From Sphingobacterium corticibacter (GTDB lineage Bacteria; Bacteroidota; Bacteroidia; Sphingobacteriales; Sphingobacteriaceae): DNA of 64,000 nucleotides. Positions 18,457 through 27,728 of this stretch are shown piece after piece (within the stretch, counting starts at the first letter, position 1; every line of letters begins with the position of its first letter). The position numbers were made by a program, and so were the translations under genes. The stretch lies in assembly GCF_003076635.1 (NCBI RefSeq), contig NZ_QDKG01000001.1, positions 1,054,001 through 1,118,000 of the forward strand, given 5' to 3'. The notes beneath the pieces are model-generated. The model was not told the origin of the DNA and did not search any database. It worked only from the letters and a program-made list of their open reading frames with translations.

Positions 18457-18696
18457 ATGAAAGGATATACAGTTCTATTTAGTATCTGCTTTGAGTTGGT
18501 TTTTAGAAGGCGTGATATCATCAACTTTATTCAATCCTCGCTGCCGGGTGTGCGTGTTACATCTATTGATCTTAACGACAGACAATTTACAATGAGTGTA
18601 AACGTGCAACAGTATAAGGCTGGTCTTATAGAAGATACTGTAGCTCAAAAAGGGCTTAAGATAACACTATTGCGAATTGAAGAAAACATCCTATAA
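18457..18696 (+). CDS. Small HMA-like (ferredoxin-fold) protein, unknown function
   Basis: 79 residues from an ATG about 20 bp behind a predicted transcription start. The pattern of strands and helices (TVLFSICF; DIINFIQSSLPG; VRVTSIDLND; FTMSVNV; LIEDTVAQKG; LKITLLRI) fits the beta-alpha-beta-beta-alpha-beta fold of heavy-metal-associated domains, but there is no CxxC metal motif. A similar 76-residue protein is encoded at 32586, sharing the PGxRxxxxDLxD layout. Both are under the same type of LytTR-box promoter. It could be a small sensor or adaptor for the efflux operon 235 bp downstream, but this is conjecture. Confidence 0.7.
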   Translation: MKGYTVLFSICFELVFRRRDIINFIQSSLPGVRVTSIDLNDRQFTMSVNVQQYKAGLIEDTVAQKGLKITLLRIEENIL

Positions 18697-18698
18697 AA

Positions 18699-18741
18699 AG
18701 CAATAAAGTATTTTCAATTTTCATTGCTTCATTTCCTTTTA
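18699..18741 (+). terminator. Weak terminator-like hairpin after the small HMA-like gene
   Basis: AAGCAAT pairs with ATTGCTT across about 22 nt and is followed by CATTTCCTTTT. The stem is short, so partial read-through into the efflux operon is possible. Confidence 0.4.
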
Positions 18742-18812
18742 GTGCTTGTATTGTTCATTACAAAGCTTTCTAAAAATTTTCCTAAAAATCTACAGCGGTG
18801 ATTAAACAATGG

Positions 18813-18878
18813 TTTGTATAAAAACCAGCAGGGTTTGTATAATAAGCAAAATAGCAGTTATCCTATAAACTACTTTAG
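18813..18878 (+). promoter_or_regulatory. LytTR-box promoter of the TolC-RND efflux operon
   Basis: Two identical TTTGTATAA repeats (18813-18821 and 18834-18842) are 21 bp apart. TACTTTAG (18871-18878) begins 28 bases after the second repeat. The predicted start leaves a leader of roughly 45 bases before the tolC-like ATG. Confidence 0.78.
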
Positions 18879-18930
18879 CCCCATCTAATTAAAAATTCCC
18901 ATAAAAGGGTTTGTCAAGTAATAAGATCAT

Positions 18931-20259
18931 ATGCGTAAAAAAATTTTAATACTCCTGCTGTTCAGCTTCTGGTTACATGGGTATGCCCAAGAGAATTGGA
19001 CATTGAAACAATGTATCGAGTACGGATTAAAGAACAACCGTAACAATACGATCTATGCCAATGAAAAACTGGCTGCTGATGCCAAAGCGAAAGAAGTCCT
19101 CGCAGATTACCTGCCCAAAGTAAGCCTGACTTCAACATTGGATAATAACCTTAAACTACAACAAAGTGTCATCCCCGCCGGGATTTTTGGTCCCGACGAG
19201 ATCAGGGTGTCCCTCACGCAAAAGTACAACTCCAACTTTGTAGGACAGTTGGATCAGGTAATCTATGACCAATCGCTTCTGACCGGATTGAAAGCCAACA
19301 AGTATAATAAACAGCGGGCTGACCTCAATATTGAACAAAGCAATGAAGCGATCATTTATAATATAAGCATCGCCTATTTCCAGATTTTTGTCTACAACCA
19401 GCAATTGGAACTATTGAAATACAATAAAGAGACGTATGAAAAACAGATCGAAATATACCGTTTGCAGGTAAGCAAAGGGATTACCCTTCAAAAAGATTTG
19501 GATAAGGTAAATGTAGACTACAATAACACCATTTCGCAGATACGGGTTGCCCAAAGCAATCTGAAACTTGCAGAAAACGAACTGAAATACGAAATGGGTT
19601 ATCCCATCAACGATTTGCTTACGGTCAATCCTTCAACAGAATTGGGTACAACGCTTTTAAATGAAGAAAGTACAAACACCTTTTCTCCTGCATCGAGGAT
19701 TGATTACAAATTATCAGAACTCAATATAAAAACACTGGAAATAGAACAGGCACGTATCAAGGCTGAAGGACTTCCAAAACTCTCTGCTTACTTCCGTTAT
19801 GGAGCGGTCGGTTTTGGGGACAAGCTTAGCGCAGCTTATGATGAGTTACTTCCTTACTCGGCAGTCGGGTTGAAATTAAGCATTCCCATTCTTGATTTTT
19901 ATAAACGAAATGCACAGTACAAACAGGCAAAAATCAACCGTGTCAATGCGGAAGAAAGCCTTAAGCTGGCAGAAGGAAAGTACAAGGTAGAGTACGAAAA
20001 CGCCTACACCAAGCTATCGCAAGCTCAGACCAACGTTGAAAACGACAAAAGAAACGTTGAGCTTGCGGAATCTGTACTTAAAGTTACCGATCTGCAATTC
20101 CAGAAAGGAACCACCAATCTTACGGATTGGCTGAATACGCAGAACTCCCTGAAAGAAGCCCAGAACAGCTACCTCAACTCCTTATACAGTTATTACCAAG
20201 CCCGTATTGATCTTGAAAAAGCAGCGGGATCATTAAAAACATTTTATAATTCACTTTAG
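18931..20259 (+). CDS. TolC-family outer-membrane efflux protein
   Basis: A 442-residue outer-membrane channel component with a signal peptide (MRKKILILLLFSFWLHGYAQ). The typical TolC halves begin ENWTLKQCIEYGLKNNRNN, and long helices carry KEVLADYLPKVSLTSTLDNN and VGLKLSIPILDFYKRNAQYK. Trimers form the exit duct that joins the periplasmic adaptor encoded 6 bp downstream. First gene of the TolC-adaptor-RND operon, an order common in Bacteroidota. It is driven by a promoter with two LytTR-type boxes. Confidence 0.92.
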   Translation: MRKKILILLLFSFWLHGYAQENWTLKQCIEYGLKNNRNNTIYANEKLAADAKAKEVLADYLPKVSLTSTLDNNLKLQQSVIPAGIFGPDEIRVSLTQKYNSNFVGQLDQVIYDQSLLTGLKANKYNKQRADLNIEQSNEAIIYNISIAYFQIFVYNQQLELLKYNKETYEKQIEIYRLQVSKGITLQKDLDKVNVDYNNTISQIRVAQSNLKLAENELKYEMGYPINDLLTVNPSTELGTTLLNEESTNTFSPASRIDYKLSELNIKTLEIEQARIKAEGLPKLSAYFRYGAVGFGDKLSAAYDELLPYSAVGLKLSIPILDFYKRNAQYKQAKINRVNAEESLKLAEGKYKVEYENAYTKLSQAQTNVENDKRNVELAESVLKVTDLQFQKGTTNLTDWLNTQNSLKEAQNSYLNSLYSYYQARIDLEKAAGSLKTFYNSL

Positions 20260-20265
20260 ACCATT

Positions 20266-21324
20266 ATGAAGAAAAAAATTATAGTCACGCTGGTTTGTGT
20301 CGGTATTATCGCTTTTGTTGTTTTTAAGCTGGCATCCAACAAGAAAAAGATCAACGAAAAGAACCAACCTGCACAGGTGGAAGATGTACGCATACCTGTA
20401 ACGGCAACACCAGTATCAGAAGAGATACAGGATATTGAACTGATCAAGACCGGTATGCTGGCTCCCTTTAAGGAGGCAAAGGTTTTGTCGGTAAGCAGCG
20501 GGAATATTCAGCGGTTGCTGTTTAAACTCGGCGACCATGTGCAGCAGGGGCAGACACTTGCTGTCATTGATACCCGTCTGCTGGAAATCGACCTTCAGAA
20601 AGCGGAATCCAATGCTTCTAAGCTAAAACGTGACCTGCAAACCTATACCGAACTGCTTGAAGGCAGTGCCGCCACACAGGAGAAAGTGAACGATATACGT
20701 CAGAGCTATAACGATGCCCAGAGCCTTTCCCAGCAACTGCGTAGACAAATTGCCGATGCGACCATCAAATCGCCGATCAGTGGAATTATTGGTAATAAAG
20801 CTGTGGAGGAAGGCATGTTCATTACAGCAGGTGGAGAAATAGGATCTATTGTCAATCTTTCACAATTAAAGGTAGAAGTATATTTTACAGAGGCAGAAGT
20901 GTACCAGATAAAAGTCGGTCAGAAAATCAAGCTTACCACCGATGTCTATCCCGACAAGCCTTTCTACGGCACGATCACCTTTATCAGCCCACAGGCGAAT
21001 CAGGCTTACAACTACCAGGTTGAAATAACCGCTAACAACGATAAAAACAACCCTCTGCGTTCGGGAACTTTTATATATGCCGATTTTTCAAGGACGACAC
21101 CGCAAAAGGTATTGCTGATCCCTCGTGAAGCATTAAATGCAAGTACACAGGATGCTTCGGTATATATTGCCAAGGACGGAAAAGCTGTACTCCGTACCAT
21201 TAAGGTTGGAGCCGAATTTGGAAGCAAGATACAGGTTACAGAAGGTTTGCAGACAGGCGAACAGGTCATTACATCCGGACAGATCAATCTGAAGGACGGT
21301 ACGTTAATTAATATTTCAAAATAA
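20266..21324 (+). CDS. RND efflux periplasmic adaptor (membrane fusion protein)
   Basis: A 352-residue adaptor with an N-terminal membrane anchor (IIVTLVCVGIIAFVVFKLA). A split biotinyl-lipoyl domain is seen as VLSVSSGNIQRLLFKLGDHV and SPISGIIGNKAVEEGMFI. A helical hairpin lies between the two halves, and a beta-barrel part carries QLKVEVYFTEAEVYQIKVGQ. It bridges the TolC channel and the RND pump across the periplasm. It lies 6 bp behind the tolC-like gene and 11 bp before the pump gene, so all three are one transcription unit. Confidence 0.92.
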   Translation: MKKKIIVTLVCVGIIAFVVFKLASNKKKINEKNQPAQVEDVRIPVTATPVSEEIQDIELIKTGMLAPFKEAKVLSVSSGNIQRLLFKLGDHVQQGQTLAVIDTRLLEIDLQKAESNASKLKRDLQTYTELLEGSAATQEKVNDIRQSYNDAQSLSQQLRRQIADATIKSPISGIIGNKAVEEGMFITAGGEIGSIVNLSQLKVEVYFTEAEVYQIKVGQKIKLTTDVYPDKPFYGTITFISPQANQAYNYQVEITANNDKNNPLRSGTFIYADFSRTTPQKVLLIPREALNASTQDASVYIAKDGKAVLRTIKVGAEFGSKIQVTEGLQTGEQVITSGQINLKDGTLINISK

Positions 21325-21335
21325 AGAGCAGAATT

Positions 21336-24300
21336 ATGTCAATAACCGGAATAGCCATAAAAAGACCTTTATTGCTTATCGTAATTTTTACGGTACTTGT
21401 AATGTTTGGGATACAATCTTACCGAAGCCTGAATTACAACCTGCTTCCCAAAATCGAAGTGCCAACGGTTTCCGTAAGTACGCTTTACCCCGGTGCATCA
21501 GCGGCAGAAGTACAGACCACCGTAACCAAGAAGCTCGAAGATGCTTTTTCATCTGTAGAAGGGCTTAATCAGATAAATTCCACTTCCCAGGAAAGTGTTT
21601 CTATAATTACCATAGAATTTAAAAGCGGAACAGACATCGACAAAGCGGAACGTGATGTTCAGCGTAAAGCAGATCAGGCGTTGAACGACCTGCCCGACGA
21701 TGCGGAAAGACCACAGGTAAACAAGGTAAACCTTGAAGAAACTCCGGTAATCAAAGCAGGTATCACAGCTAATATGGCTCCCAGAAACCTGTACGACCTC
21801 ATGGATAACCAGTTAAGACCTATATTACAAAATGTTGCGGGTGTAGGTCAGGTGAATATTATCGGGGGCGATGAGCGTGAGATACAGATCAATATCAATC
21901 AGGACAAACTGTTGGCTTATGGTCTTTCGATCTCACAGATTACACAAGCCGTCAATAATGCCAATCTTTCTTTTCCTGCCGGTAGTATAGAAACCCAGAA
22001 CCAGCAGCTATCCATCCGCTACGATGCCAATGTAAAATCATTAGACCAGTTGCGTAATCTTATTGTATTCCAGCACCCAAAACAGGGGGTCATCTATCTG
22101 AAAGATATTGCAGAGGTTGTGGACGCCACGGCAAAAACAACAGCGATCAACCACATTGACGGTATTCCGTCTATCGGTGTGCAGATCATCAAACAGAGTG
22201 ATGCAAATGCGGTTGACGTGAGCGAACAGGTAAAAAAGGCATTTTCAAATATTGAAACTCAATATAAAGCACAAAATCTGAAATTCAACATTTCTTCAGA
22301 CCAGAGTGTATATACGCTCAATTCTGCGGATGCGGTCATGTTTGATTTGATGCTGGCTGTTATCATCGTAGGGATCGTAATGCTGGCATTCCTGCACAGT
22401 TTCAGAAGCTCTATGTTCGTATTGGTAGCCTTGCCCGCATCCATCATACCAACATTTATCGCCATGTATGTTCTTGGGTTCTCGCTTAACCTGATGACGC
22501 TAATGGCACTGTCGCTGGTGGTGGGTATATTAGTTGACGATTCCATTGTGGTACTGGAAAATATTTACAGGCATATGGAAATGGGATCGGACAAACGTAA
22601 GGCGGCACTCGAAGGGCGTAACGAAATCGGATTTACCGCCCTTTCCATTACCTTGGTGGATGTCGTGGTGTTCCTACCGCTGGCATTGGCAGGCGGTATG
22701 ATAGGTTCTATACTCCGTGAGTTTTCACTCGTAGTCGTGATCTCAACCTTGATGAGCCTTTTTGTGTCCTTTACCATTACACCCTTGCTGGCAAGCCGTT
22801 TCGGTAAATTAGAACATCTGAAAAACGATACCCTGTGGGGAAGGATTAATCTTGGTTTTGAAAATTTTATCGACACCATAAAAGAAGATTACGGAAGACT
22901 TCTGCAAAAGGTGCTCCGTAAAAAAAGATGGCTTTTGTCCGGCACTATATTGTTAATTATAGGATCTATCGCTTTGGTTCCAACAGGATTTATCGGGGCG
23001 GCATTTATCCCCAAAACGGATCAGAGCGACCTTATACTCAATATGGAACTGGAGCCTACAGCAACCATCTATAAGACCAATATGCTCGTACAGCAGGCTG
23101 AAAAAATATTGATGGAACAACCGGAAGTGGAAAAGGTCTTTTCCAGTATCGGTTTTGTCAGCGGAAGTGTATCGGGAACCAGCAGTAACGCCAATTTAGC
23201 AGAACTTACCCTGACATTGGCAGACAAGAAAAAAAGAAGTATGTCTGCCGAAGAATTTGGAACCTACATTCAGAATAAACTAAGTGGAGCGATCACTGGT
23301 GCGAAGTTTACGGCATCATCAACATCCATTACGGGAAATGTCAGCAGTGCACCAATACAGATTGCTATTAAAGGAGTTGACCTGAAAGATGTTCGTCAGG
23401 TAGCAGAAGCTTATCAAAAAGTAGTAGAAGCAGTACCCGGTACGCAGTTTGTCAAACTTTCCGTGAAGGACAGGAAACCGGAAGTGGATATCAAACTAAA
23501 CAGGGAAAAGATGAGCCTGTTGGGACTGAATGCCAGTATGGTAGGGGCTACACTGCAAAACTCATTTAGCGGAAGTGATAAAAGCCAGTTCAAACAGGAT
23601 GGCAATGAATACGACATCAGGGTGAGCCTGGATAAGTTTAACCGATCGGATATTAAGAATGTAAGAAACCTGCCTTTTGTAAATTCAGAAGGACAGAGTA
23701 TATTATTGAGCCAGTTTGCAGAAGTGACTGAAACTCTCGGGGAAACTACCTTACAACGTATTGATCGCTTAGGTTCCATTACCGTGCAGGCAAACGTGAT
23801 TGGACGTCCTACAGGTACTGTCAGTGACGAGATCAAGGAAAAGACAACATCCATTAAACTTCCTGCCGGTATAAGCGTAGAGTATCTTGGTGATACTAAA
23901 AATCAAGGTGATGCGTTCGGCAGTCTTGGACTGGCACTTCTTACAGCGTTCATTTTGGTATACCTGATCATGGTTGCCTTGTATGAAAATGCGGTGTATC
24001 CGTTCGTCGTATTGTTTTCTATACCTGTTGCGCTGGTCGGAGCGTTCCTGATTCTCGCCCTGACAATGGAAACCTTGAATATCTTTACCATTATCGGGAT
24101 GATCATGCTTTTGGGGCTGGTTTCAAAAAATGCGATTCTTATCGTGGATTTCACCAACAATCTGAAAGCTGAAGGGCGTCCTGTTAAAGAAGCACTGATC
24201 GAAGCCGGCAGGGAAAGGCTGCGTCCTATCTTAATGACCACTTTGGCAATGATCTTTGGGATGCTTCCCATCGCCATCGCAAGCGGAGCGGCTTCAGAGA

Positions 24301-24443
24301 TCAAAAACGGGATGGCATGGGTAATTATAGGGGGATTGACAAGTTCTATGATACTAACACTATTTGTAGTGCCAAGCATGTACCTCATTATTGATAATCT
24401 ATTGCTAAGACTGTCAGGGAAAAAGAACAGAATGTCTGAATGA
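21336..24443 (+). CDS. RND (HAE1-type) efflux pump permease
   Basis: A 1035-residue proton-driven pump of full family length. It has TM1 (PLLLIVIFTVLVMFGI), a porter domain with YPGASAAEVQTTVTKKLEDA, the TM2-TM6 block containing LVVGILVDDSIVVLENIYRH (the two adjacent aspartates of the TM4 proton relay), a second porter domain and TM7-TM12 with VSKNAILIVDFTNN. This pattern is of the hydrophobe/amphiphile (drug) exporter class rather than the CusA metal class. The substrate cannot be read from sequence. It completes the LytTR-box operon with the adaptor and the TolC-like protein. Confidence 0.93.
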   Translation: MSITGIAIKRPLLLIVIFTVLVMFGIQSYRSLNYNLLPKIEVPTVSVSTLYPGASAAEVQTTVTKKLEDAFSSVEGLNQINSTSQESVSIITIEFKSGTDIDKAERDVQRKADQALNDLPDDAERPQVNKVNLEETPVIKAGITANMAPRNLYDLMDNQLRPILQNVAGVGQVNIIGGDEREIQININQDKLLAYGLSISQITQAVNNANLSFPAGSIETQNQQLSIRYDANVKSLDQLRNLIVFQHPKQGVIYLKDIAEVVDATAKTTAINHIDGIPSIGVQIIKQSDANAVDVSEQVKKAFSNIETQYKAQNLKFNISSDQSVYTLNSADAVMFDLMLAVIIVGIVMLAFLHSFRSSMFVLVALPASIIPTFIAMYVLGFSLNLMTLMALSLVVGILVDDSIVVLENIYRHMEMGSDKRKAALEGRNEIGFTALSITLVDVVVFLPLALAGGMIGSILREFSLVVVISTLMSLFVSFTITPLLASRFGKLEHLKNDTLWGRINLGFENFIDTIKEDYGRLLQKVLRKKRWLLSGTILLIIGSIALVPTGFIGAAFIPKTDQSDLILNMELEPTATIYKTNMLVQQAEKILMEQPEVEKVFSSIGFVSGSVSGTSSNANLAELTLTLADKKKRSMSAEEFGTYIQNKLSGAITGAKFTASSTSITGNVSSAPIQIAIKGVDLKDVRQVAEAYQKVVEAVPGTQFVKLSVKDRKPEVDIKLNREKMSLLGLNASMVGATLQNSFSGSDKSQFKQDGNEYDIRVSLDKFNRSDIKNVRNLPFVNSEGQSILLSQFAEVTETLGETTLQRIDRLGSITVQANVIGRPTGTVSDEIKEKTTSIKLPAGISVEYLGDTKNQGDAFGSLGLALLTAFILVYLIMVALYENAVYPFVVLFSIPVALVGAFLILALTMETLNIFTIIGMIMLLGLVSKNAILIVDFTNNLKAEGRPVKEALIEAGRERLRPILMTTLAMIFGMLPIAIASGAASEIKNGMAWVIIGGLTSSMILTLFVVPSMYLIIDNLLLRLSGKKNRMSE

Positions 24444-24522
24444 AGAGGGTAAGGATTTTAATATTTTAATAATAAGTGTTTATCTCGGTATATTTTATTT
24501 GCCCAGAACGTAGACACGTTGT

Positions 24523-24563
24523 ATATCCGGCAATATCCGCAGAAAATGTGGGTTGTCGGATAT
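24523..24563. promoter_or_regulatory. Inverted repeat between the RND operon and the AraC gene
   Basis: ATATCCGGCAA (24523-24533) faces TTGTCGGATAT (24553-24563) with one mismatch. It could be an operator or a hairpin in the 208-bp gap. No T run follows, so it is not a clear terminator. Confidence 0.35.
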
Positions 24564-24651
24564 GCTGCATTTAACAGGATAAGATTGAGAACGTAAAAAG
24601 AACCTTTTTCATAAATTAGCAATTGCGGAAAATACAACGGGGCAACAGAAA

Positions 24652-25512
24652 ATGGAGTACAAGATCAAGAAATATACAATGCCACAAGAATTTGAATTGA
24701 TCGGCATTGAACAATTGTACAACGACAACTCTGACAAGTTGACGACACTACACCGGATAGGTTTCTATCACATACTCTGGTTTCAGAAAGGCAACCCTAC
24801 TCATCTGGTTGACTTCAACCCTGTAAAAATTAAACCGAATACCATTCTGTTTCTAAATAAGGACACCGTTCAACGATTTGACAAGAAAGGCGGTTTTGAC
24901 GGCAAAGCAATCCTGTTTACTGACAGTTTTTTCTGCAAGACAGAAACAGACACAAAATATTTGCGGAGCAGTATTTTATTCAACAATTTGTTCTCTGTTG
25001 CCCAGATTCAAATAAGCGAAACAGCTTCACTGTTTGCCGATCTGTTTAAGCTAATGGATGAGGAATTAAAAAACCAAAGCGATAGTTCACAACCCTACAT
25101 TCTAAAAAATTTATTGCATAACTTTTTGCTCCTATCTGAAAGAGAAAGACAGAAACAGGATGTCACCGAAATTAAAAAAGGTCCTGACTTTGACTATGTA
25201 ATGCTTTTTAAAGACGTTTTGGAAACCAATTTCCGTAAGCTGAAACAAGTGAGCAGCTACGCAAAAATGATAAGCGTGACCGAAAAGAGGCTGAACCAGG
25301 CAACACAAAAGACGTTGGACAAATCACCCAAGCAGATGATCGACGAAAGGGTCATGCTTGAAGCAAAACGACTTTTGGCACACACAAACGAAAGCATAAA
25401 GGAAATAGGCTTTGACCTGGGCTTTGATGAGCCGACCAATTTTATAAAATACTTCCGCAAACACAACAGTTCAACCCCGGTTGAATTTAGAAAGCAATTT
25501 GCTTCGGCTTAA
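24652..25512 (+). CDS. AraC-family transcriptional regulator
   Basis: A 286-residue regulator. Residues 1-170 form a cupin-type effector or sensing domain (GFYHILWFQKGNPTHLVDF; KPNTILFLNKDTVQRF). The C-terminal 100 residues are a double helix-turn-helix: KQVSSYAKMISVTEKRLNQA, then IKEIGFDLGFDEPTNFIKYF, the classic AraC signature. It precedes the drug pump gene at 25685 by 172 bp in the same direction and may control it. The target and effector are not visible. The start is set by the first in-frame ATG after the inverted repeat at 24523-24563. Confidence 0.9.
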   Translation: MEYKIKKYTMPQEFELIGIEQLYNDNSDKLTTLHRIGFYHILWFQKGNPTHLVDFNPVKIKPNTILFLNKDTVQRFDKKGGFDGKAILFTDSFFCKTETDTKYLRSSILFNNLFSVAQIQISETASLFADLFKLMDEELKNQSDSSQPYILKNLLHNFLLLSERERQKQDVTEIKKGPDFDYVMLFKDVLETNFRKLKQVSSYAKMISVTEKRLNQATQKTLDKSPKQMIDERVMLEAKRLLAHTNESIKEIGFDLGFDEPTNFIKYFRKHNSSTPVEFRKQFASA

Positions 25513-25684
25513 AAGTATCATTTAAAGGACTGTTTCTACCTTTTACATTCTTTTGCATTGTTGCACCTTTGCAACGTCAATTAATCCATAATCGGACAGA
25601 AGCGAAGGATGAGCTGCTGATAAACTGTTGCAGGCAATATTAACACCTTAAGTTTCTGCCTGTACCATCTTTTAAGCAGAAAAA

Positions 25685-26893
25685 ATGAAATTATCGTATA
25701 AAGAAATCCTTATCGTTATAATATTGAGCTTGCTCACGTCTTTTATTGCACTCAGCATAGACTTGTATTTACCCGCTTTTAAATCCATCGCAGAAGATCT
25801 GCATACCGATATGGGAAAAGTACAGGTTTCCCTTTCCGTATTTATCGGCGGGCTTGCCGTTGGGCAACTTTTATGGGGAACGCTTTCTGACAGGGTGGGC
25901 AGAAAGTTACCGCTTATCATTGCTATTATCGTTTACAGTATGGCTTCAATTTTAGCTATTACCGCAGATAGCATTGAAGAGTTATGGCTGTACCGATTTT
26001 TGCAGGCTTTTTCCGGTTCGGCAGGAATGGTGTTGCCAAGAGCGGTCGTTACCGATTATTTTGACAGAGGAAAGACGGCAAAAATCTTTTCCTTACTTGC
26101 CTTAATTTCAGGCGTAGCACCCATTATTGCACCAAGTATTGGAAACCTGTTATTGGGCGGAAACGGTTGGCATACTATTTTTTTTGCAATGGCGGTTTTT
26201 GGTGCAGTGGCGGTACTATTAGTTATTTTCTTTTTGCCCGAAACACATTCACCAAAACAAACAACCACCACTTACACAAAAAAAGAACGCAGTGTTTTGG
26301 CTTCGTATGCCCACGTTTTCCAAAACAAACAGTTTGTCGTTTATACCCTTGTGGGCAGTCTTACATTCAGTGCGTTGATGGTCTATATTTCCAATTCGCC
26401 TTTCCTTATAATGGAAATAGGCGGTTTCACAGGAACGGAATACAGCTTGATCTTTGGCTTAAACGCAATAGGAATGGTAGGTGGCAATTACTCCGTTGGC
26501 TTTCTGGTAAATCGTTTCAGTACCATGACGCTGGTAAAATCCGCATCTTTATTCCAGACAATTTTTGCGGTTTTGCTGGCTGCCTGTATGTTGGCTGAAA
26601 TTCCGCTTGCCATAATACTGGTGTTGTTGTTTTTCTCTTTGATAATGATGGGTATTTTGCTTACTGCCACAGTTGATTTGGCGTTAGCACCTTTTCACAA
26701 CGATAGCGGAACAGCTTCGGCAGTTTTCGGTTTTTTCCAGTTGGGATTAACGTTTGTATTATCAGGCATCATCGGGCTGGTACAGAACAATTCTGTTATG
26801 CCTATGGCATTGGCATTGCTATCTTGTGCGGTGATTTCATTCGGGGCAACAACTGTTTTCAAAAATATGGCTGACAACGCAACAACGAAGTAG
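25685..26893 (+). CDS. MFS drug efflux transporter, Bcr/CflA type
   Basis: A 402-residue inner-membrane transporter with 12 predicted helices. The N-terminal signature of the Bcr/CflA drug:H+ antiporter subfamily is clear: SIDLYLPAFKSIAEDL, then LSDRVGRKLPLI (motif A), then RFLQAFSGSAGMVLPRAVVTDYF (motif C area). Such pumps export antibiotics such as bicyclomycin, chloramphenicol or sulfonamides, but the substrate is unknown here. It follows an AraC regulator. A CACCTTTG box at 25564-25571 within TTGCACCTTTGCAA may be its promoter. Confidence 0.9.
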   Translation: MKLSYKEILIVIILSLLTSFIALSIDLYLPAFKSIAEDLHTDMGKVQVSLSVFIGGLAVGQLLWGTLSDRVGRKLPLIIAIIVYSMASILAITADSIEELWLYRFLQAFSGSAGMVLPRAVVTDYFDRGKTAKIFSLLALISGVAPIIAPSIGNLLLGGNGWHTIFFAMAVFGAVAVLLVIFFLPETHSPKQTTTTYTKKERSVLASYAHVFQNKQFVVYTLVGSLTFSALMVYISNSPFLIMEIGGFTGTEYSLIFGLNAIGMVGGNYSVGFLVNRFSTMTLVKSASLFQTIFAVLLAACMLAEIPLAIILVLLFFSLIMMGILLTATVDLALAPFHNDSGTASAVFGFFQLGLTFVLSGIIGLVQNNSVMPMALALLSCAVISFGATTVFKNMADNATTK

Positions 26894-27017
26894 CCAATAG
26901 AAATTTAGTAGAAAGCAGCTTCAGTGCTATAATTAAGGTTCGCCCTTCTAAGTCACTACGCCATTTTTTATATACTTTTTTGTAATTTAGCTATTCATGG
27001 AAAAGCATTAAAAATTA

Positions 27018-27626
27018 ATGAAAGACAATTTAACAGAGGCATCCTTGCAACCCTTACTCGACTACTTTGATGGGTGCATTCCGTTGAACGGGGAAGAAAA
27101 ACAATTGGTTACGGAATGCTTTGAACCACGACTTTATCGCAGAAGACAATATGTATTGCAGGAAGGAGATATCTGTGCCAAATTCAATTTCGTTGTTCGG
27201 GGCTGTCTGCGTATGTACAAAACAGACGATAAAGGCAATACGCATATCTTACAATTTACTGCCGAAGACAAGTGGCTTACGGATTTGGGCAGCTTTCACG
27301 GTAAAAAACCATCTAAACTGAACATTGATGCACTGGAAGATACGATGGTGCTGCAAATCAGTTATGACAACCTGATTACCTTGTACAAACAGGCTCCTAA
27401 GTTTGACCGCATTTTCAGGGTCCTGATAGAAAACAGTTTCATCGCGCTGCAAGAACGTTTATTGCAAAATATCAGCTCAACGGCGGAGGAGCGTTACCTT
27501 TCCTTTATGCAGGCATATTCGCACCTGTCAAACCGGCTTCCGCAAACCCAGATAGCCGCTTTCTTAGGGATCACCCCCGAATTTTTAAGCCGCATAAGAA
27601 ACAATCGGAGCAAGCAAAAAACTTAA
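27018..27626 (+). CDS. Crp/Fnr-family transcriptional regulator
   Basis: A 202-residue regulator. Residues 25-130 form the cyclic-nucleotide-binding-like beta roll (YRRRQYVLQEGDICAKFNFV, RGCLRMYKTDDKGNTHILQF). A dimer helix follows, then a C-terminal helix-turn-helix (LPQTQIAAFLGITPEFLSRI). The phosphate-binding arginine-serine pair of true cAMP sensors is not apparent, as usual for Bacteroidota members of this family. It is followed 100 bp later by the oxidoreductase operon at 27729 and could regulate it. It is a common companion of small stress genes on such elements. Confidence 0.88.
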   Translation: MKDNLTEASLQPLLDYFDGCIPLNGEEKQLVTECFEPRLYRRRQYVLQEGDICAKFNFVVRGCLRMYKTDDKGNTHILQFTAEDKWLTDLGSFHGKKPSKLNIDALEDTMVLQISYDNLITLYKQAPKFDRIFRVLIENSFIALQERLLQNISSTAEERYLSFMQAYSHLSNRLPQTQIAAFLGITPEFLSRIRNNRSKQKT

Positions 27627-27658
27627 ACTACATCAATCCTATTTCTTGATATAGTTCA

Positions 27659-27690
27659 TTGGAAAAGGCAACCTTTCTGCCTCACCTTTG
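27659..27690 (+). promoter_or_regulatory. Promoter of the NADP-binding oxidoreductase gene
   Basis: TTG (27659-27661), a 21-bp spacer and CACCTTTG (27683-27690) fit the Bacteroidota -33/-7 pattern. The leader to the ATG at 27729 is about 32 bases. Confidence 0.6.
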
Positions 27691-27728
27691 TACTGTAAAA
27701 TTTAGTCATTAACTAAAAAAGAAATAGT

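Noticed and set aside
22259..24388. Several leftward frames of 90-160 codons within the RND pump gene
   Set aside because: Antisense shadows of a strongly conserved transporter with no promoter or family match.
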